64,000 nt of DNA from Adiantum capillus-veneris. Lineage: Eukaryota; Streptophyta; Polypodiopsida; Polypodiales; Pteridaceae. The stretch is taken from assembly GCA_014529385.2 (NCBI GenBank), contig CM043966.1:104357087-104421086 (forward strand), given 5' to 3'. The notes under the pieces are model-generated. The model made no database searches. It was given only the letters and a program-made list of their open reading frames with translations, and was not told where the DNA came from. A program made the translations under genes and the position numbers. Below are positions 38,960 through 51,596 of the stretch, piece by piece. How positions within the stretch are numbered: position 1 is the first letter of the stretch; each line of letters starts with the position of its first letter.

Positions 38960-40750
38960 ACTCTACTACAACACATCGTTAAGTCAAAAGAGCATGTGGA
39001 GCTATTGGATCGCCCATCCAATGCTAGCATTGTCAATGTTTGCACCATAAGTATTTTACTAAATTGAAGGATATTGTGCCGTCTCAAAAAATAGATATAT
39101 GTAATAGTGTAAGAAAGAGTTTCAAAGCTTACAAAGCCTTGTACAGAGCCATCACGCTAAGACACGAAAGAAAGGGACTATTTAGATTGTTGCCAACATC
39201 TTACAGTGTGTGAGCCTTGAAATTAAAAACCCAATAATGACACTGTAAGCTTGTTAGGTGGGTTTTAATGTGTGAATGATAACATGCCCATGGAAGATAG
39301 GAAATCCCTCTAATACAATGAGTTCAACAATGTATTTATCAATTGTTGAAGCTTCACAGGTCAATGGTCAGTCTTTATGGATTGACACAGGAAGAGTGTG
39401 ACAGTAAAGTCTACTACAACACAGCGTTAAGCCAAAAGAGCATGTGGAATTATGGGATCACCCATCCAATGCTAGTATTATCAATGTTTGCGCCACAAGT
39501 ATTATACTGAATTGAAGAACATTGTGTTGTTTCAAAAAATGATGGAGCTATGTAACAGAGCAGGAAAGAGTTCCAAATCTTATGAAGCCTTGTACAGGGC
39601 CATCACGCTAAGACATAGAACAAAGGGACTATTTAGATTGCTTTCATCTTACAATGCGAGCCTTGCAAAAAAATATACCAATAATGACATTGCCAACTTA
39701 TTAGGTGGATTTAATGTGTGAATGATGTGATGCCCATGCATTAGGAAGAGGATGGGTTTTAGGAGGGTCTCTTTATTTTCCACGAGATTATGGAGATGAT
39801 TAAGATTTTGACAAACAGATGCATGCTATGTGTGCAAGAATGGTGGGTGTGTAAGAGAGGTATAAGAGTGGTCAAAGGATGCACTTTTCTCCCCCAAAAA
39901 GAGTGGACAACTTTATTATTTTTGGCCTTTCATAACTCTTACATATGATCTCTGATTTGAACGGAGATTACAAATTTGCCAACCTCGTTCCGTAGATATG
40001 TTACATGATATGGTTTGGTCCACTAGATTTTGAATTTAATTCTGGGAGGGAAAGTCGAATTCAAATAAACTAGCCGTTTTGTCTGCTTGAATTCAAAAGT
40101 TTTCCTTGATTACTTTTTTAATACTAGAGGTTTGCCTCCCTTGAACTACCAAATAAAGAGACCCTCCTAAACCCCATCCTTTTCATAATGGAAAATAGGA
40201 AATCCTTCTACTACAACGAGTTCACAATGATATTGATTGTTGAAGCTTCAAGAGTCAATGTTCAGATTTTATGAGTTGACACAGGAAGAGTGTGATAGTA
40301 AAGTCTACCACACATCCTCAAGACAAAAGAGCATGTGGAGCTATCGGATCACCCATCCAATTCTAGCATTATCAATGTTTGCGCCACAAGTATTTTACTA
40401 AATTAAAGAACATTGTGTCGTCTCAAAAAATGATGGAGATATGTAATAATGCAGGAAAGAGTTTGAAAGCTTACAAAGTCTTGTACAAAGTCATCAGGCT
40501 CAGACACAAAACAAAGGGACTACTTTAGACTACTGCTAATATCTAATAGTGTGAGCCTTGAATTTTTTTTTTGCCAATAATGACATTGCCAACTTATTAG
40601 GTGGGATCCATTGTGCGAATGATTCCATGCACACGGAAGATAGGAAATCCTTCTACTACAATGAGTTCAACAATATATATATGCTGATTGTTGAAGTTTC
40701 AGGAGTCAATGATCATATTTTATGAGTTGACATAGGAAGTGTGTGCCAGT
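38960..40750 (+). repeat. Three tandem units of about 445 bp encoding a decayed protein repeat
   Basis: CAAAAGAGCATGTGGA occurs at 38985, 39433 and 40324; without the MITE in unit 2 the spacing is 448 and about 439 bp. Each unit translates, with frame breaks, to the same roughly 149-residue sequence: KEHVEL..HPSNASI, then KAYKALYRAITLRH in unit 1 (SYEALYRAITLRH in unit 2, KAYKVLYKVIRLRH in unit 3), GLFRLL, NNDIANLLGGFNV and DRKS(F/L)YYNEFNNIY. Units 1 and 3 have stops. The period is close to a multiple of three, so the ancestor was a protein with internal tandem domains. I do not recognise it. Confidence 0.65.
39739..40190. mobile_element. MITE-like insertion with inverted ends
   Basis: The ends are inverted repeats: GGATGGGTTTTAGGAGGGTC at 39750 and its near-complement up to 40179 match at 27 of 28 positions, and the similarity extends outward to about 39 bp with a few mismatches. 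Tandem units 1 and 3 lack this block at the same place (ATGCCCATG|GAAGATAGG in unit 1), which fixes the insertion at about 452 bp including a candidate 3-bp duplication ATG. There is no coding capacity. Superfamily unknown; 3-bp duplications occur with PIF/Harbinger and CACTA elements. Confidence 0.8.
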
Positions 40751-41069
40751 AAAGTCATCTTTGTTATAAAACTCAAGTTAAGAAAGGTCAAGCTTCAAAA
40801 GGATAAGCATTACCTTGATGAACAGGGCCTTCGTGGGTATCGATGTGGAGTTAAATGCCAACAAAAAAGGAAACACCTATTTTGGGATTCAATTGAAGAC
40901 AAAAATTTGATAGGTAGTAGCTTTTCAATCTTTCGCACGAGACACATGAGTCCCTCAAGTGATACTTCAATAACACTCCAATTGTTGATGTCATTCGAAA
41001 ACAACAAGAAGGACAAAGATTGCAAATTTCAATTTTGGGTACGTTCCAAGTTGAATGGCACTTGGTAGG

Positions 41070-42045
41070 AGACTTCCAAACTCTAAAGTATGTATTACGG
41101 TGCAAGCAAGGTGACATGAACCTCTTTCCATGTATTTATTGCTATCACGATAAAGTCTCGTGAAGGCAAGGATACAAAACCTAATAAGAAAGGGTGGAAA
41201 GGGAAATGTTGGCAAGGTTAGAGCCGACTCTGCAAAAGGTGTGTCCGCTACCCAACAGTGAGTAGAACACGACAACAATGGCTTCAAGGTATCCTTGGTT
41301 GTGACCAAAGTGTACCCCCTAGTTGGGACACAAAAGATCCAAATTGAGATCCTTTTCTACACATTCCAATAAAAAATGTGCATTTGTGCTTTCATGTACG
41401 TTTAAGAATTTTTAACAAGTTGCTAATACTCCACATTGATTATGCTTGGCATATGGAGCCTATAGAAAGATGGGAAGAGTGTATAAGAGAACTTGAGGCT
41501 ATTCTATCAAGTGTTTGTCTCCATGGTGGTACGATTGAGCTAACAAAGGACAAAAAGGCATCAAAAGCACACGAGATCCCCTCAATATAATATGTATGTG
41601 TGTTAGTAAAGCAAGACATCTGCTTTTGAAGTATTCTAACTTCCAAAGTCCTAATGAGTTTCAACTATGCTTGAAAAGACAAAGGTAACCTCTGATGAGC
41701 TCTCCATCTTGAAGTTTGCAATCAACAATTTCACAGCTAAATGGTTGATGCATGGTAAAAAACACACATAATACAAGACATGATGGGTAAAATACTTAAT
41801 CTCTATACTCAAATTGCTTGTGGGTTCGAACTAAAGTCGTCTACATTTGTTTGCAACACATACTTTTTGCACATGGTGTATTTTTTCTCGACACATATAG
41901 TTCATTGGGCATTTGGAGTAGCCAACGAATGGAGCACTACTACTTTCAAGAAAAACTAGTTTACTTGAAAAATATGTGCTATGGAGGTGGGAGAAAAAGG
42001 AGCAATGCTCTATATGAGATCTTCAATTGGTTCTATTAGAGTTTT
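41070..42045 (+). pseudogene. Unidentified decayed coding stretch after the tandem array
   Basis: Plus frames at 41450-41590 (ERWEECIRELEAILSSV) and 41818-42039 (LGIWSSQRMEHYYFQEK, then GGGRKRSNALYEIFNWFY) look like real protein, with compositional balance and aromatic spacing, but are separated by stops. Their position suggests that they are the C-terminal part of the protein relic that begins at 38470. No family assigned. Confidence 0.3.
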
Positions 42046-44095
42046 AGCGGGACAAGAGAGGAAGTAAACTAAAGTCAAAAGTAGTTTGAGATGCAGGATC
42101 ACAAAAGTGATTAACTTGAGGCCATCAAAATTGTATCATGCCTAAGGGACCAAAGATCATCTCCGACAGTGGTTAGAAATGAAGCGACAAAACAACAGGC
42201 ATTAAGTAAAAAACTGATAAGTTTTTTGTAAATTTACTATCTTTATTATTAACCTGCATAGTAATGCCAAGTTATTTTTTTGTGGCAAAATCAATGATTT
42301 TGTGCGCAAAGTTTTCCTTGTTTTGAGTTTTTTAGAATTTGTATTAATTTTATTAAGTTTTGTAATTTTATTTTAAATTTTGAGTACTATATAAGTCAAA
42401 ATTCATAACTTGAAGCTCATTATCCACACATTTTAGAAAATCCTCGCAAGCATGCAAGAGCACACACTCATATTTTGCATGCTATGGACGACACACAACA
42501 CGAACTACTACACACATCAATGGCACCATCACCACTCAAACCATCATAAATCCACAACCGATTGCTCATGCAAAATCCATCGCATCAAATCCACAACCTC
42601 AACTACATGTGGAGTCCACCGTCACCAAGGATATCCCACCACCTCCACCACCATCACAACCCAATCCTAAAGCCCAAATGCCTCTGTAACTATCGAATCA
42701 AGAGGATCAAACAACCATGCATCATTTTTTTGATAATCTACCATCGTTAAATCATGCCACCCATACTTCTTTACGGCAGCTCCCTTCACTGAATACTCTA
42801 CAAACAAAAGGAAGAGTAGAGTAAGGAGCAAGGACCACCAAAGAAGAATATTGGGACCCTCCTCTTAATGTGAAAGTACCCCCGTTGTTCCACAACTTGT
42901 AGCTCAATCTACCCACCAAGAAACAAGGTGCAAGTTTGGCTCTTGCATCACATAAAGGGTTTGCAAGGTTATACCAGGTGACCTTAAATTTGAAGTATGA
43001 GAGGCCAAGTGATTGAAGAGATATAAGGGGAAGCAAAGAAGATGCAAGAGAAGGAGAGAAGGCAAAGAGAGCATGATGAGTGGGAAAGGATAGAAGCTAA
43101 CAGAGCCCACCTTACCAATTCACAAGCAAGAATAGAGCCTGAGAAGAAGGTGGCAGAAGACAGTGCTCAAACAGCCCAACAAGGTGTTGTAGAGAGCTTG
43201 AACCCTTTCAAGTTTCCACAACGTGCCAATCAATATTTCAAGAATAAGAAATAAAAAACACTAAAAGAGAAATAAGCACAAGAGGAAAAGAGAGCATAGT
43301 ACAAAAATGACCCCCCTCAATGGGCTCGACAACCAACTCTATCTTTTTCACTTACAACACAACAAAAATGTAGATGGAGGCGGGGAATGGTGTCTTCGAT
43401 GCCAATCATCCCCAAGTGGGCTTATCGCGAGTACCTTAGGTTGTACCACAAGAAGCTATCCCTGTCGATAGGCACGTCGGGAGAGCCTCTAGTTTGTACA
43501 AAAAAATTATCCACGTGGTATGCAATCTATAAAACATTCTTGAGGGGGGGTGGGGGTCGGGGGGTCACTATGTATAAATTAAGTATATCATGTGTGTTCA
43601 AGGATTATGTTTAAAACTCCTTATTTATTAATTTTTAAAAATAAAATATACCCTTTTTCTATTCAATGTGTAAAGTTTTTTTCCAATGTTATTTTACGGT
43701 ATCCTTATGTAAGTGAAAATGTGAGAAAAAGAAAAATACAATAACCCCTTCTGTTGTACTCACGTGATAGTCACATAACTATTTCAGAAAACACTACCAC
43801 TAGTTTTAACTAGCGTAAACAAACATTTATATCTAAGAATGATTTACCTCCGTATTCTCATCTTTGAGAGCTTTCCTTGTGAGGTCAATGTTGAAACGAT
43901 TATCTCCATCCATTGAAATCAGTGGTTTGTGTGGGTGGAAAGCACTTTTGGACACACTTTTATAAAAGAAAGCATACAATTTTATCTTCACCAGGGTACT
44001 TGCTCATTTTCATTGGGCAAATAGGAGAGTCTTGTCGAAAGACTTTCATCATCAAAGTCAATTTCAAATTGTTTCAACGCTTCCTCTTTGCTTGG
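42046..44095. other. Mostly featureless; short charged frame at 43042-43254
   Basis: 42430-42780 is rich in CAC/ATC words giving His/Pro-rich frames without motif. The plus frame 43042-43254 begins MQEKERRQREHDEWER and is a charged helix-like fragment, 70 residues, of unknown origin. Nothing else is supported. Confidence 0.3.
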
Positions 44096-44101
44096 CATTC
44101 T

Positions 44102-44880
44102 TCATGCATACATAAATAGTGAGCACCGAGAGCGACTCATGTTCTCTGAGTCCAAGTGTCTTTGTAATGCCATCAAGAAAAAGAATTGACGATCTTCCAT
44201 CACCACTACATGCAAATTGAGTGATTGGAAGCCGGTGATTTTCTCCAACACTTCATCTCCTTCTATCATCCAATCTTCCACCTCAATGGAGCAAGGCTCT
44301 TGTAAGAGAACAAGTGTTATGGATGCTTCCATCTACTCTATGACCTCTTTGACATCTTCATTTGACTCCTTCACAATGGTTACATGCTCTTTTTCGCTAT
44401 CCTTTTCTTTTGATTTTTCCTTGTTCGTGTCCTCAAGCACAAGCAATGCAAGCACCATGTCCCAAGCTATGAATTGGGTGTCTATACATCCTATGCAAAC
44501 GTCTATGAGGTCATCCTCATTCTTTTCCTTGTAGTCGCGTTCAATGAACCCTTTGACAAACCTCACAAAACAAAAGCAAAAGTTCTTTTCTGCCCCGTAG
44601 ATGTTTGAGGAAATCCATTGGCAACCACACCGAATCAGATCCCTCAAACACAATTGCATATTCAGTTATGTTCTCCTCCATGTAGTCAAGAAATCTTTGG
44701 AAGGCTTCAACATGTAAGTTGGCTATATGGTATGCACATTGATTGAACCCTCCAACACACCCACCAATTCATGTTCTCGATCTGCAAGACTAAACTTCCC
44801 AAGTTGTGCGAGGAGTGCGTCACGCAATGTTGTGTGAGGAAGATGCCAAGAGAGCTTAGAGCTAAAGGTTTATGAATGTG
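44102..44880 (-). pseudogene. Unidentified minus-strand coding relic
   Basis: From right to left, minus frames give LRDALLAQLGKFSLADREHE near 44790, EYAIVFEGSDSVWLPMDFL near 44630, then after a frame change about 185 codons (44659-44102) with one in-frame TAG at 44333-44335. That part contains IDTQFIAWDMVLALLVLE, a Lys/Glu-rich hinge and EVEDWMIEGDEVLEKITGF. The balanced composition suggests genuine former protein. No family recognised. Confidence 0.4.
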
Positions 44881-46251
44881 AGCAATATCAAAAACTTAGA
44901 AAGTGACCTATATACCCAAAGTCACTTTAACACTAGTTCTGTAATTGGACACTTAAGTGTCCTGAGACACTAAAGTGTCCTTTTTTTCTTCCAAGTTTTG
45001 GTAATTTATTTGTCAAGCTAGAAAGAATTTTTTTATACCTTGCTTCTACCATAGATTCGTCATGAGGAAAAGAAAACACTTGAGAAAACACTTGATTTCT
45101 CCATGTCAAAATAAAATCCGTATAGATAGAATTCTGGTAAGTTCCAAGTCATAAATTTTAGTAAAATTTCAAGCTGTTTTGCCAAAAAAGTCATAAAATT
45201 CTTATATCTTTTTGTAGAGATGCCCCTTTTTATGTTTATAAAAGAGAAGTGTTAGCACTTAGTGTTACAAAACAATGGAATGCACTTTAAAGACAATTTT
45301 CTAAGTCAGATGCAAGTTATAGACATAATTTCATACTTGAGCACGTGCTGAATAAGAGCATAATTTTGTTCTTCCAAAGGTCCCCTCATGGAATTTGACA
45401 ATTTGACAACTACAAATGACTTTATATGTTGAAACCAAGAAACTATGTATTTTTTGGGCTCCCTCACTCAATTAAATCTCGTTGCTTGAACTCTATCTTG
45501 AATTTTTTATCGTGGAGAAACTCTTGAAAATCTTGAGTTCTCCATAGTAACATTAAAACCAAGATTTTGGGCACCCCAATTGTGTATGTACCATGTACTT
45601 TTGCACATGAAACTTTCAAATATCTATAGAAAAATTGGAGAAAAGACACCTAAAATTTTCTACAAGGTCACTTCATTTTTTCTTGAGCTTATAAAGTCGA
45701 TTTCTTAAAACCATCAATCGCAGTCTTACGAGGGTCAACTTGATGAGTATAGTTCTTGATCATGGTAGATTCTAAAATGCAAGGTTATATTTTTAAAAGA
45801 CCCTCTAGCTAACATATTTAAGAATATCAAGAGGGTTTTCTTAAATAAATTGTCTAATGCAAGTAGCATTTTATTTAAATTTGTTAAAAAAGGACACTTA
45901 CGTATCCTATTTTGGTACCAAACTAGTGTTAAAAACTTTTTAGAAAATCCTTGAAATTAACTAAAAATTCATAGATTAAAAAGAATCTTGCAACAAAACA
46001 ACACAAGACACCATTTAACTCATTGGCATTTGCAATCAATCAAGTTGAACATTTTTGTTGGAAAGCTTATCAAAAAATGAAATGCTCCAAAAACTTGAAA
46101 ATGAACAAATATGTCCATAGATGAGATTCAAAACCACATATTTGTTAATGAGAGAGAAATTGGTATCACTTATAAGCTTGAACTATTATACATCGTAAGG
46201 ACACAACGTCCTCACAAGAAAGCTTTTTTCTTCCTAAATCAAAGAACCTTG

Positions 46252-46626
46252 TCATTGATAAACAAAGAGATACAACTTGGGTAACGTATATCTCAAATTG
46301 AGATACTCGCAAAGATGGTCAAAGTGCCAATTGTTATTCACAAAGATTTTGTTTACCACATCATCATGAAGCATCATCGGTTTCTCAAGCAACAACATCA
46401 AAGTCAAGTGCTTTTCATACTCCCAATGTTTGCTTCCACCTTTTGTAGGGAAAGACCATTGGCAAGCTCTTATGTAGGCCATTCTAAACTCTTCAGGCTC
46501 AGTAAGTGAATGGAAACAGATTACCATACCCATTTCGCCTAAGTGTGACTTAAATATGGCTATAAAAAAAGATTTCTCATGAGGAAAGCTCAAAGGATAG
46601 ACAACCAACATATAGTAATTTGTCAA
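46252..46626 (-). CDS. Hypothetical 124-residue frame
   Basis: An open minus frame starting MTNYYMLVVYPLSF and containing KHLTLMLLLEKPMMLHDDVV and LRYTLPKLYLFVYQ. Similar-looking decayed frames lie upstream to 47088 (for example TSYVGDNTSMLKRLLGYYQ), so it may be one piece of a larger dead gene that includes 44102-44880. No domain recognised. 44880-46250 holds nothing I can identify. Confidence 0.25.
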   Translation of the reverse strand: MTNYYMLVVYPLSFPHEKSFFIAIFKSHLGEMGMVICFHSLTEPEEFRMAYIRACQWSFPTKGGSKHWEYEKHLTLMLLLEKPMMLHDDVVNKIFVNNNWHFDHLCEYLNLRYTLPKLYLFVYQ

Positions 46627-47394
46627 AGGTCCCTATGAAAGATTCTACCACCTTCCACTCTACAAAATTGAATGAAAGAAGTTCTACAAAAAAAGAAAAC
46701 AAGGTATATCATGCACACATTAAAGGCAACATATGCCATGAGAGTAGAAAATAGACAATCCTAAAAACTTTACAAAAAAGTGGCATTATAGTTTGTAGGA
46801 AACCTCGACTGAGTCAATGTTGTCCCTAGCTTCAATTGTGAAGCTATATACACATGTTGTACCTTTGCTAACTGCTTACCATTTTGAGTTTGTTTGAACT
46901 CCATGATTCTTCCCTTCCAGTGGTATGCTCAAGCAGCTATATGTCTCCTCTAGACCTTGTGTCCATATCTTGAGCTTGGTTGCATTCTCACCCACATAAT
47001 TTTTTTCTAGTTGATAATAACCCAACAACCTCTTAAGCATAGATGTATTGTCACCCACATAACTTGTTTGTAGTCGATAGCAACCCAACGACCACTATCA
47101 TCTTATACATTGCTGCAAGAAATTGAGTCAATAACACTTCTAAGTTGTTGAGCACCTGTTGATGCCACGGAAGGAAGTAGCACTACATGCACAAAGAAAT
47201 TTATGATAAGACTATGCATAATCATGGTCTAAGTTACATAAAGAGAAACACTAGAAGGTATATAAAGATGGTCAATGCCACCGCTAAGCCCCTTCACCTA
47301 CAAGGTGGCTAATTGGGAAAGAAGGAGCAAACAAGCAATTGAGAAAAGTAAACCCACTATGATAGGAGGGTACCACTTGCCGAAGAGAAAGAGT

Positions 47395-47605
47395 AGACTC
47401 AACAGAATTTAGACACTTCAAAACAACTAAACGAAAAGAGAAACATTTCACACGATAAACAAAGTGGTGGAGTTCTATCCCAAGAGAACATTGGCCCTAA
47501 ATTGTGGCACCCCTTTTGGTATTTATTTATATTTCTTCAACTTAGTACAACGTCGACAGCATTGCTCTATATCTACACACAGAAGCATGCCAGAGAATGA
47601 GCCCC
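47395..47605 (-). repeat. Dispersed LTR-like repeat, inverted copy 4
   Basis: GACACTTCAAAACAACTAAA, GAACATTGGCCCTAAATTG, GCACCCCTTTTGGTATTT and CTTAGTACAACG correspond in order to 6835-7075, so the orientation is inverted relative to copies 1-3. Confidence 0.65.
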
Positions 47606-47609
47606 CAAG

Positions 47610-48290
47610 GAACATTGTATGCTAGGTAGATTACTAGGCATGCTAACTAGCATACTCATTATGTTAAACAATATAGCTAGCATACTAGGAATGCTAACTA
47701 GCATAAACCTTGTGTTAAAAATCATGCTCATCATGCCAAATAGCATACTAGGTATGTTAGCTAGCATAACATATTGTGTTAACCAGCATACTCTGTATGC
47801 TAGGGAGATTACTAGGTAGGCTAACTAGCATACTCGTTATGTTAGCCATCATACCCAACATACTAGGAAGGCTAACTAGCATAAAACCTTGTGTTAAACC
47901 ATATACTCAACATGCTTGTGAGTATACTACATATGCTAACTAGTATATAGTGTGGTAAATAGCATACATCTTGTTTTGATCAGCATACTTTGTATGCTTA
48001 TTAGCATACTGGGAAAGTTAACTAGCATAAACATTGTGCTAACTACCACACATAGTTGGTCAAACATCACACCCAGTATGCTTATTAGCATGGACAGTGA
48101 GCTAACCATCTTACACAGTATACTCACTAACAAATACAATGTGTAAAAGCATATCAAGTATGCTAACTAGCATACTTGGCATGATACCTATCTTACTTGG
48201 CGTGATAACAAGCATTATGAGTATTGTGTATAGTGTGGTTACTAGTATTAGTCTTCACATGAGTATGGTATTGATCAACATATACAAGTT
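47610..48290. repeat. Palindrome-rich degenerate minisatellite
   Basis: About 680 bp built from variants of TATGCTAACTAGCATAC, itself an imperfect palindrome (TATGCTA/TAGCATA), spaced mostly by 13-17 bp with a higher-order period near 30. At least ten recognisable copies occur. The spacers share words such as CTTGTGTTAA and ACTAGG. Both strands therefore give repetitive Met-Leu-rich frames (SMLVSIPSMLA on the minus strand), which are by-products. Confidence 0.85.
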
Positions 48291-48299
48291 ATTATGCAC

Positions 48300-49740
48300 T
48301 AGAGATGCAATACATAGAATGCATAAGTTATGACATAAGTAATTGATCGATCACTTGAGGCTCATCTAGGAGGTGGAGAGGGTGTCTTATATAGCTTTTC
48401 CTTCCCACGCTCTTTCAAAATACATCCTTCTTGTTGGGTGAAATGCAAGTCTCCTCAGTCCAAAATCTGTAGAACAATTCCTTAGTATGTGATAGGGCTA
48501 TGACGGTGTTGCTTGCAATATGCAACCAATGAAAACAATCAATCATCAACACCAGGCTTTGCTCACCATGATTTTTCCTTGAAAAAGGTGCAACGACCTA
48601 CTTTTAGGACCTTGGCAAATTTTGAAATAGGCATGTTTTCCTTTGAATTCATTATGTGCAATGCTGCATTCTTCAAAAACAAGTCCTCGTTAGAACCTAG
48701 CTGCTTGGCGATAGCTAGTGTGTTGCGGACATTGGAGACAATTGCACTCTGTACAACAGCCTCATCTACTAAAGATTGATCATGGATTCCCCAAACAAGC
48801 GGATGTTGAGCAACAAGATTCCAAATTTCCCACGTTGTTTATGTATGAAAACATTTAGTCCTATTCTTGAAAGCTCTCATAATCTTAGAGGAGATTTTCC
48901 TCGAGGGGTTCACCTCTTAAACATGTAGGTTACCACGTAATTTCAAATGAATGGGTTTTTTAATTTCAAAACTTTTAACTTTTAACAAGATTATATTAAC
49001 AAGAGGGGTTTTTAAATTGAAGCCCAACGTACCAAGTTTGTGGTGGAAATCTCGAAGCATGTCCAAGCTTGGGCTATTATGACAAAGGCCATGATAAACA
49101 ATGCCAAAATGCGCTCGCAAGGTGGCCAGTGGAAAGGGCTACAGATGCACGACAAGTTTCTTGCCTTGTAGTGGTCTAACCTGAAGCTTGGAGGCATAAC
49201 GGGTGAGCTAGTTTAGTGTAACAGACCAAGTGAGGCTTTGGAGGGGAGAGATATCAAGGGACTTTCACAACTCAATAATTCACTGGTCCCCTTGGCTATC
49301 TAAGGCAGAAAGCATTCTTGGGAGGTGGCTAGAAAGATCAATAACAAAGGACTAAGATTACATGGCAGTTCTGGAATAGTAGCAGTAGAAGCTAGAAAGG
49401 AACAGTTCAACTAGCCTTACAATTGTACCTTAGCAGGACTAAAAGATTGTCGATCAATAAAGCATGAGAAAGGCTAAGCGATTGTTGGCTACTTGATTGT
49501 GAATCTAGATTTGAATGGAAAGTGTGGCGGTGGCCGACGAATATACATTTTCTAAACCCACCAACCAAGGGTGTATATAACACCCTTGTGGCCTCACCGG
49601 ATTTGTTTCTTCTATTGAAGAAATAGTCGGGAAAGAAATAGCCAAAATCAACATGAAGGTCAACCATGAAGAACATCTAGTACCCCTAATGGCCACTTGG
49701 GACAAAGGGTTTTCTGTGGAAGGTCCTTTGGGGGGCCTTA
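48300..49740. other. No identified gene
   Basis: Short frames only. The minus frames around 48917-49676 are not open beyond 90 codons and carry no motif. Confidence 0.35.
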
Positions 49741-50160
49741 CCTATTACTAGTGTGAAGATCCTAGCCAACTATATTGGACTAGATAGGGGCTCGCAATGT
49801 AGAACAGCTAGCAAGAACCTCCCTCACTTTTTCAAGGAGTGCCTGACTATCTACGACCTTGCAGGGAAGATATGCAAGTGGGTGAAAAAGATCTGGAAGA
49901 TAGGGTTCTTTAGGACCGATCTCTTCTTGGATGGGAAGGTATTCAAGAGTCAAGTGTTACTTATCAAAACACAAATTGTTAGATAGTGCTACTTCAAAGA
50001 TGTGTGGAAGGCTACAAGAAACTATTGGATCTTTGAGAACAACCTTAAAGTAGCTAGATTCACGGAGATTATACAAGAAATTAGGGAAGCGATTATCACC
50101 ATTAGAAAATGGAGGAACTATGTTGATTGGAGCAGGATGATTCGTGTCACAACGACTGGT
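49741..50160 (+). pseudogene. Unidentified plus-strand coding relic
   Basis: Frame 49753-49986 reads ILANYIGLDRGSQCR, KICKWVKKIWKIGFFRTDLF and LDGKVFKSQVLL and continues past one stop as YFKDVWKATRNYWIFENNL and EIREAIITIRKWRNYVDW to about 50140. The consistent composition over about 130 codons with a single stop suggests a former protein. I cannot name it. 50161-50806 holds nothing clear. Confidence 0.35.
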
Positions 50161-50808
50161 TAGTTTATGAGTACTTGTTTAGGTCAAGGTGTGGCCAACT
50201 AAGACTCTCTCTGAAGCCCTTGTTAATGTCCTAGCGTGGCCTCCCCTGTTACTCGATGTATTTGTGGTTGTTAGGAGACATCATGGTTCATCACAAGCAT
50301 GACTAGAATTTGTAGTTTATTGGATTTGTTTTTTATTTCTAGAACTCACAATTGTGAGTACTAGATATACTAACTACCAAAAATAATTACATAGGAAGAC
50401 ATGCTCAAAATGAGCCATGGCATCAAAGAGACTTGACCAGACACATTAGGAAATATATGAACCCCAAAAGGGCCCTTTAGCTTAAGGGGTGATTAAGAAT
50501 GGACCAATAGGAAGAGGGTGGTGGTCACAGCTATACCCTCTAAAAGGTAGGGTATAGGGAGGCCTGAGAGCCTATTTGTTCCCCTCATCATAGCTTTGTC
50601 CCATAGAAAGAGAGAGGGGGGGGGTGTGCTAGAGAGTCTTTCCCTCGATTTTCATGGGCATCCATAAGGTAACCCTAAAATTTCATTGTTTTTGAACTTT
50701 TCAAAATCTTTAAATCTCATTTTTTACTCCCCAAAAGCTCCCCTAACCAAATACATGGTCAAAAAACCATTTTCTATGACCACAATATGCATTTTTCAGC
50801 AGTGTCCT

Positions 50809-50818
50809 CTCTTCTCTC
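50809..50818. other. Flanking direct repeat (left), CTCTTCTCTC
   Basis: The ten bases before the left copia LTR are identical to the ten after the right LTR piece (54091-54100). A copia target duplication is normally 5 bp, and the sequence is low in complexity, so this may be an expanded duplication or chance. Confidence 0.5.
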
Positions 50819-51596
50819 TGTTAGGAAATAAGACGTAGCTAAATAGATAATTGAGTAGATTACTTAATGGAGAGAGACAGATTTATATACACGAGATTAT
50901 AGAGTAGAGAGAGAGAGAGAGAGTACACACGATATACGTGGTTCACCCAATGTGGGCTACGTCCACGAGAAAGCAGCCACTCAATGGCTTTAGTACTTCA
51001 AAACAAGAAGTAGTTTACAAAGGGATTATACCCTTAATGGAGCTCCCGCCTTGCTTCACTCTCACCACCTCACACTCACCTTGTTGCATCAACTTCACAC
51101 TATGAAATGTGTGTAGAAATGGCCTCCTTTTCTAGGCCAAAAGGGCTGCCCTCTCTAATGAGAGACAGCCATGTGTAGCCGCCCTTGTGCGAATAAGTCC
51201 AAATCGGACCCTCCAATCCGCCCATGTGTGGCCGTCCTTGAGAAGACAAGTCCGCGTTTGAATTCGGCCACCGGCCATTGACTTCCGACCACAGGCCATC
51301 GGCCATTGACTACCGGCCACCGGCCAACCGACCGGTTGTTTTCCGACCACTTTCCGGTCGCCGTCCGGTCATAATATTCCGGCGAAAAGGAATATTCCGG
51401 CGAAAAAAAAAAAGGTCTCGGGGGCGGAGGCCCCCGAGGCCTCTAAAGTTGCCCCTAATTCTTGTCCGTGAAAATTTTGGTTTCCGGTGAGTGATTTTCC
51501 TTCACGCACGATGGCTTTTCCTCATAATGGGGGCCTTACAAATGTGCGCTTTTACCACAGAAAATTACAAGGGTAAATCAGGCTCCATACTTAACA
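50819..51596 (-). repeat. 3' LTR of the deleted copia element
   Basis: 778 bp; on the minus strand it starts TGTTAAGTATGGAG and ends TTATTTCCTAACA. It contains a GA run near 50904-50923 and a GC-rich block of CCGGCCA words at 51265-51430. Confidence 0.85.

Noticed and set aside
47573-48333. Met/Leu/Ser/Ile-rich frames that resemble membrane peptides
   Set aside because: They are translations of the palindromic minisatellite; the period of the DNA, not selection, creates them.
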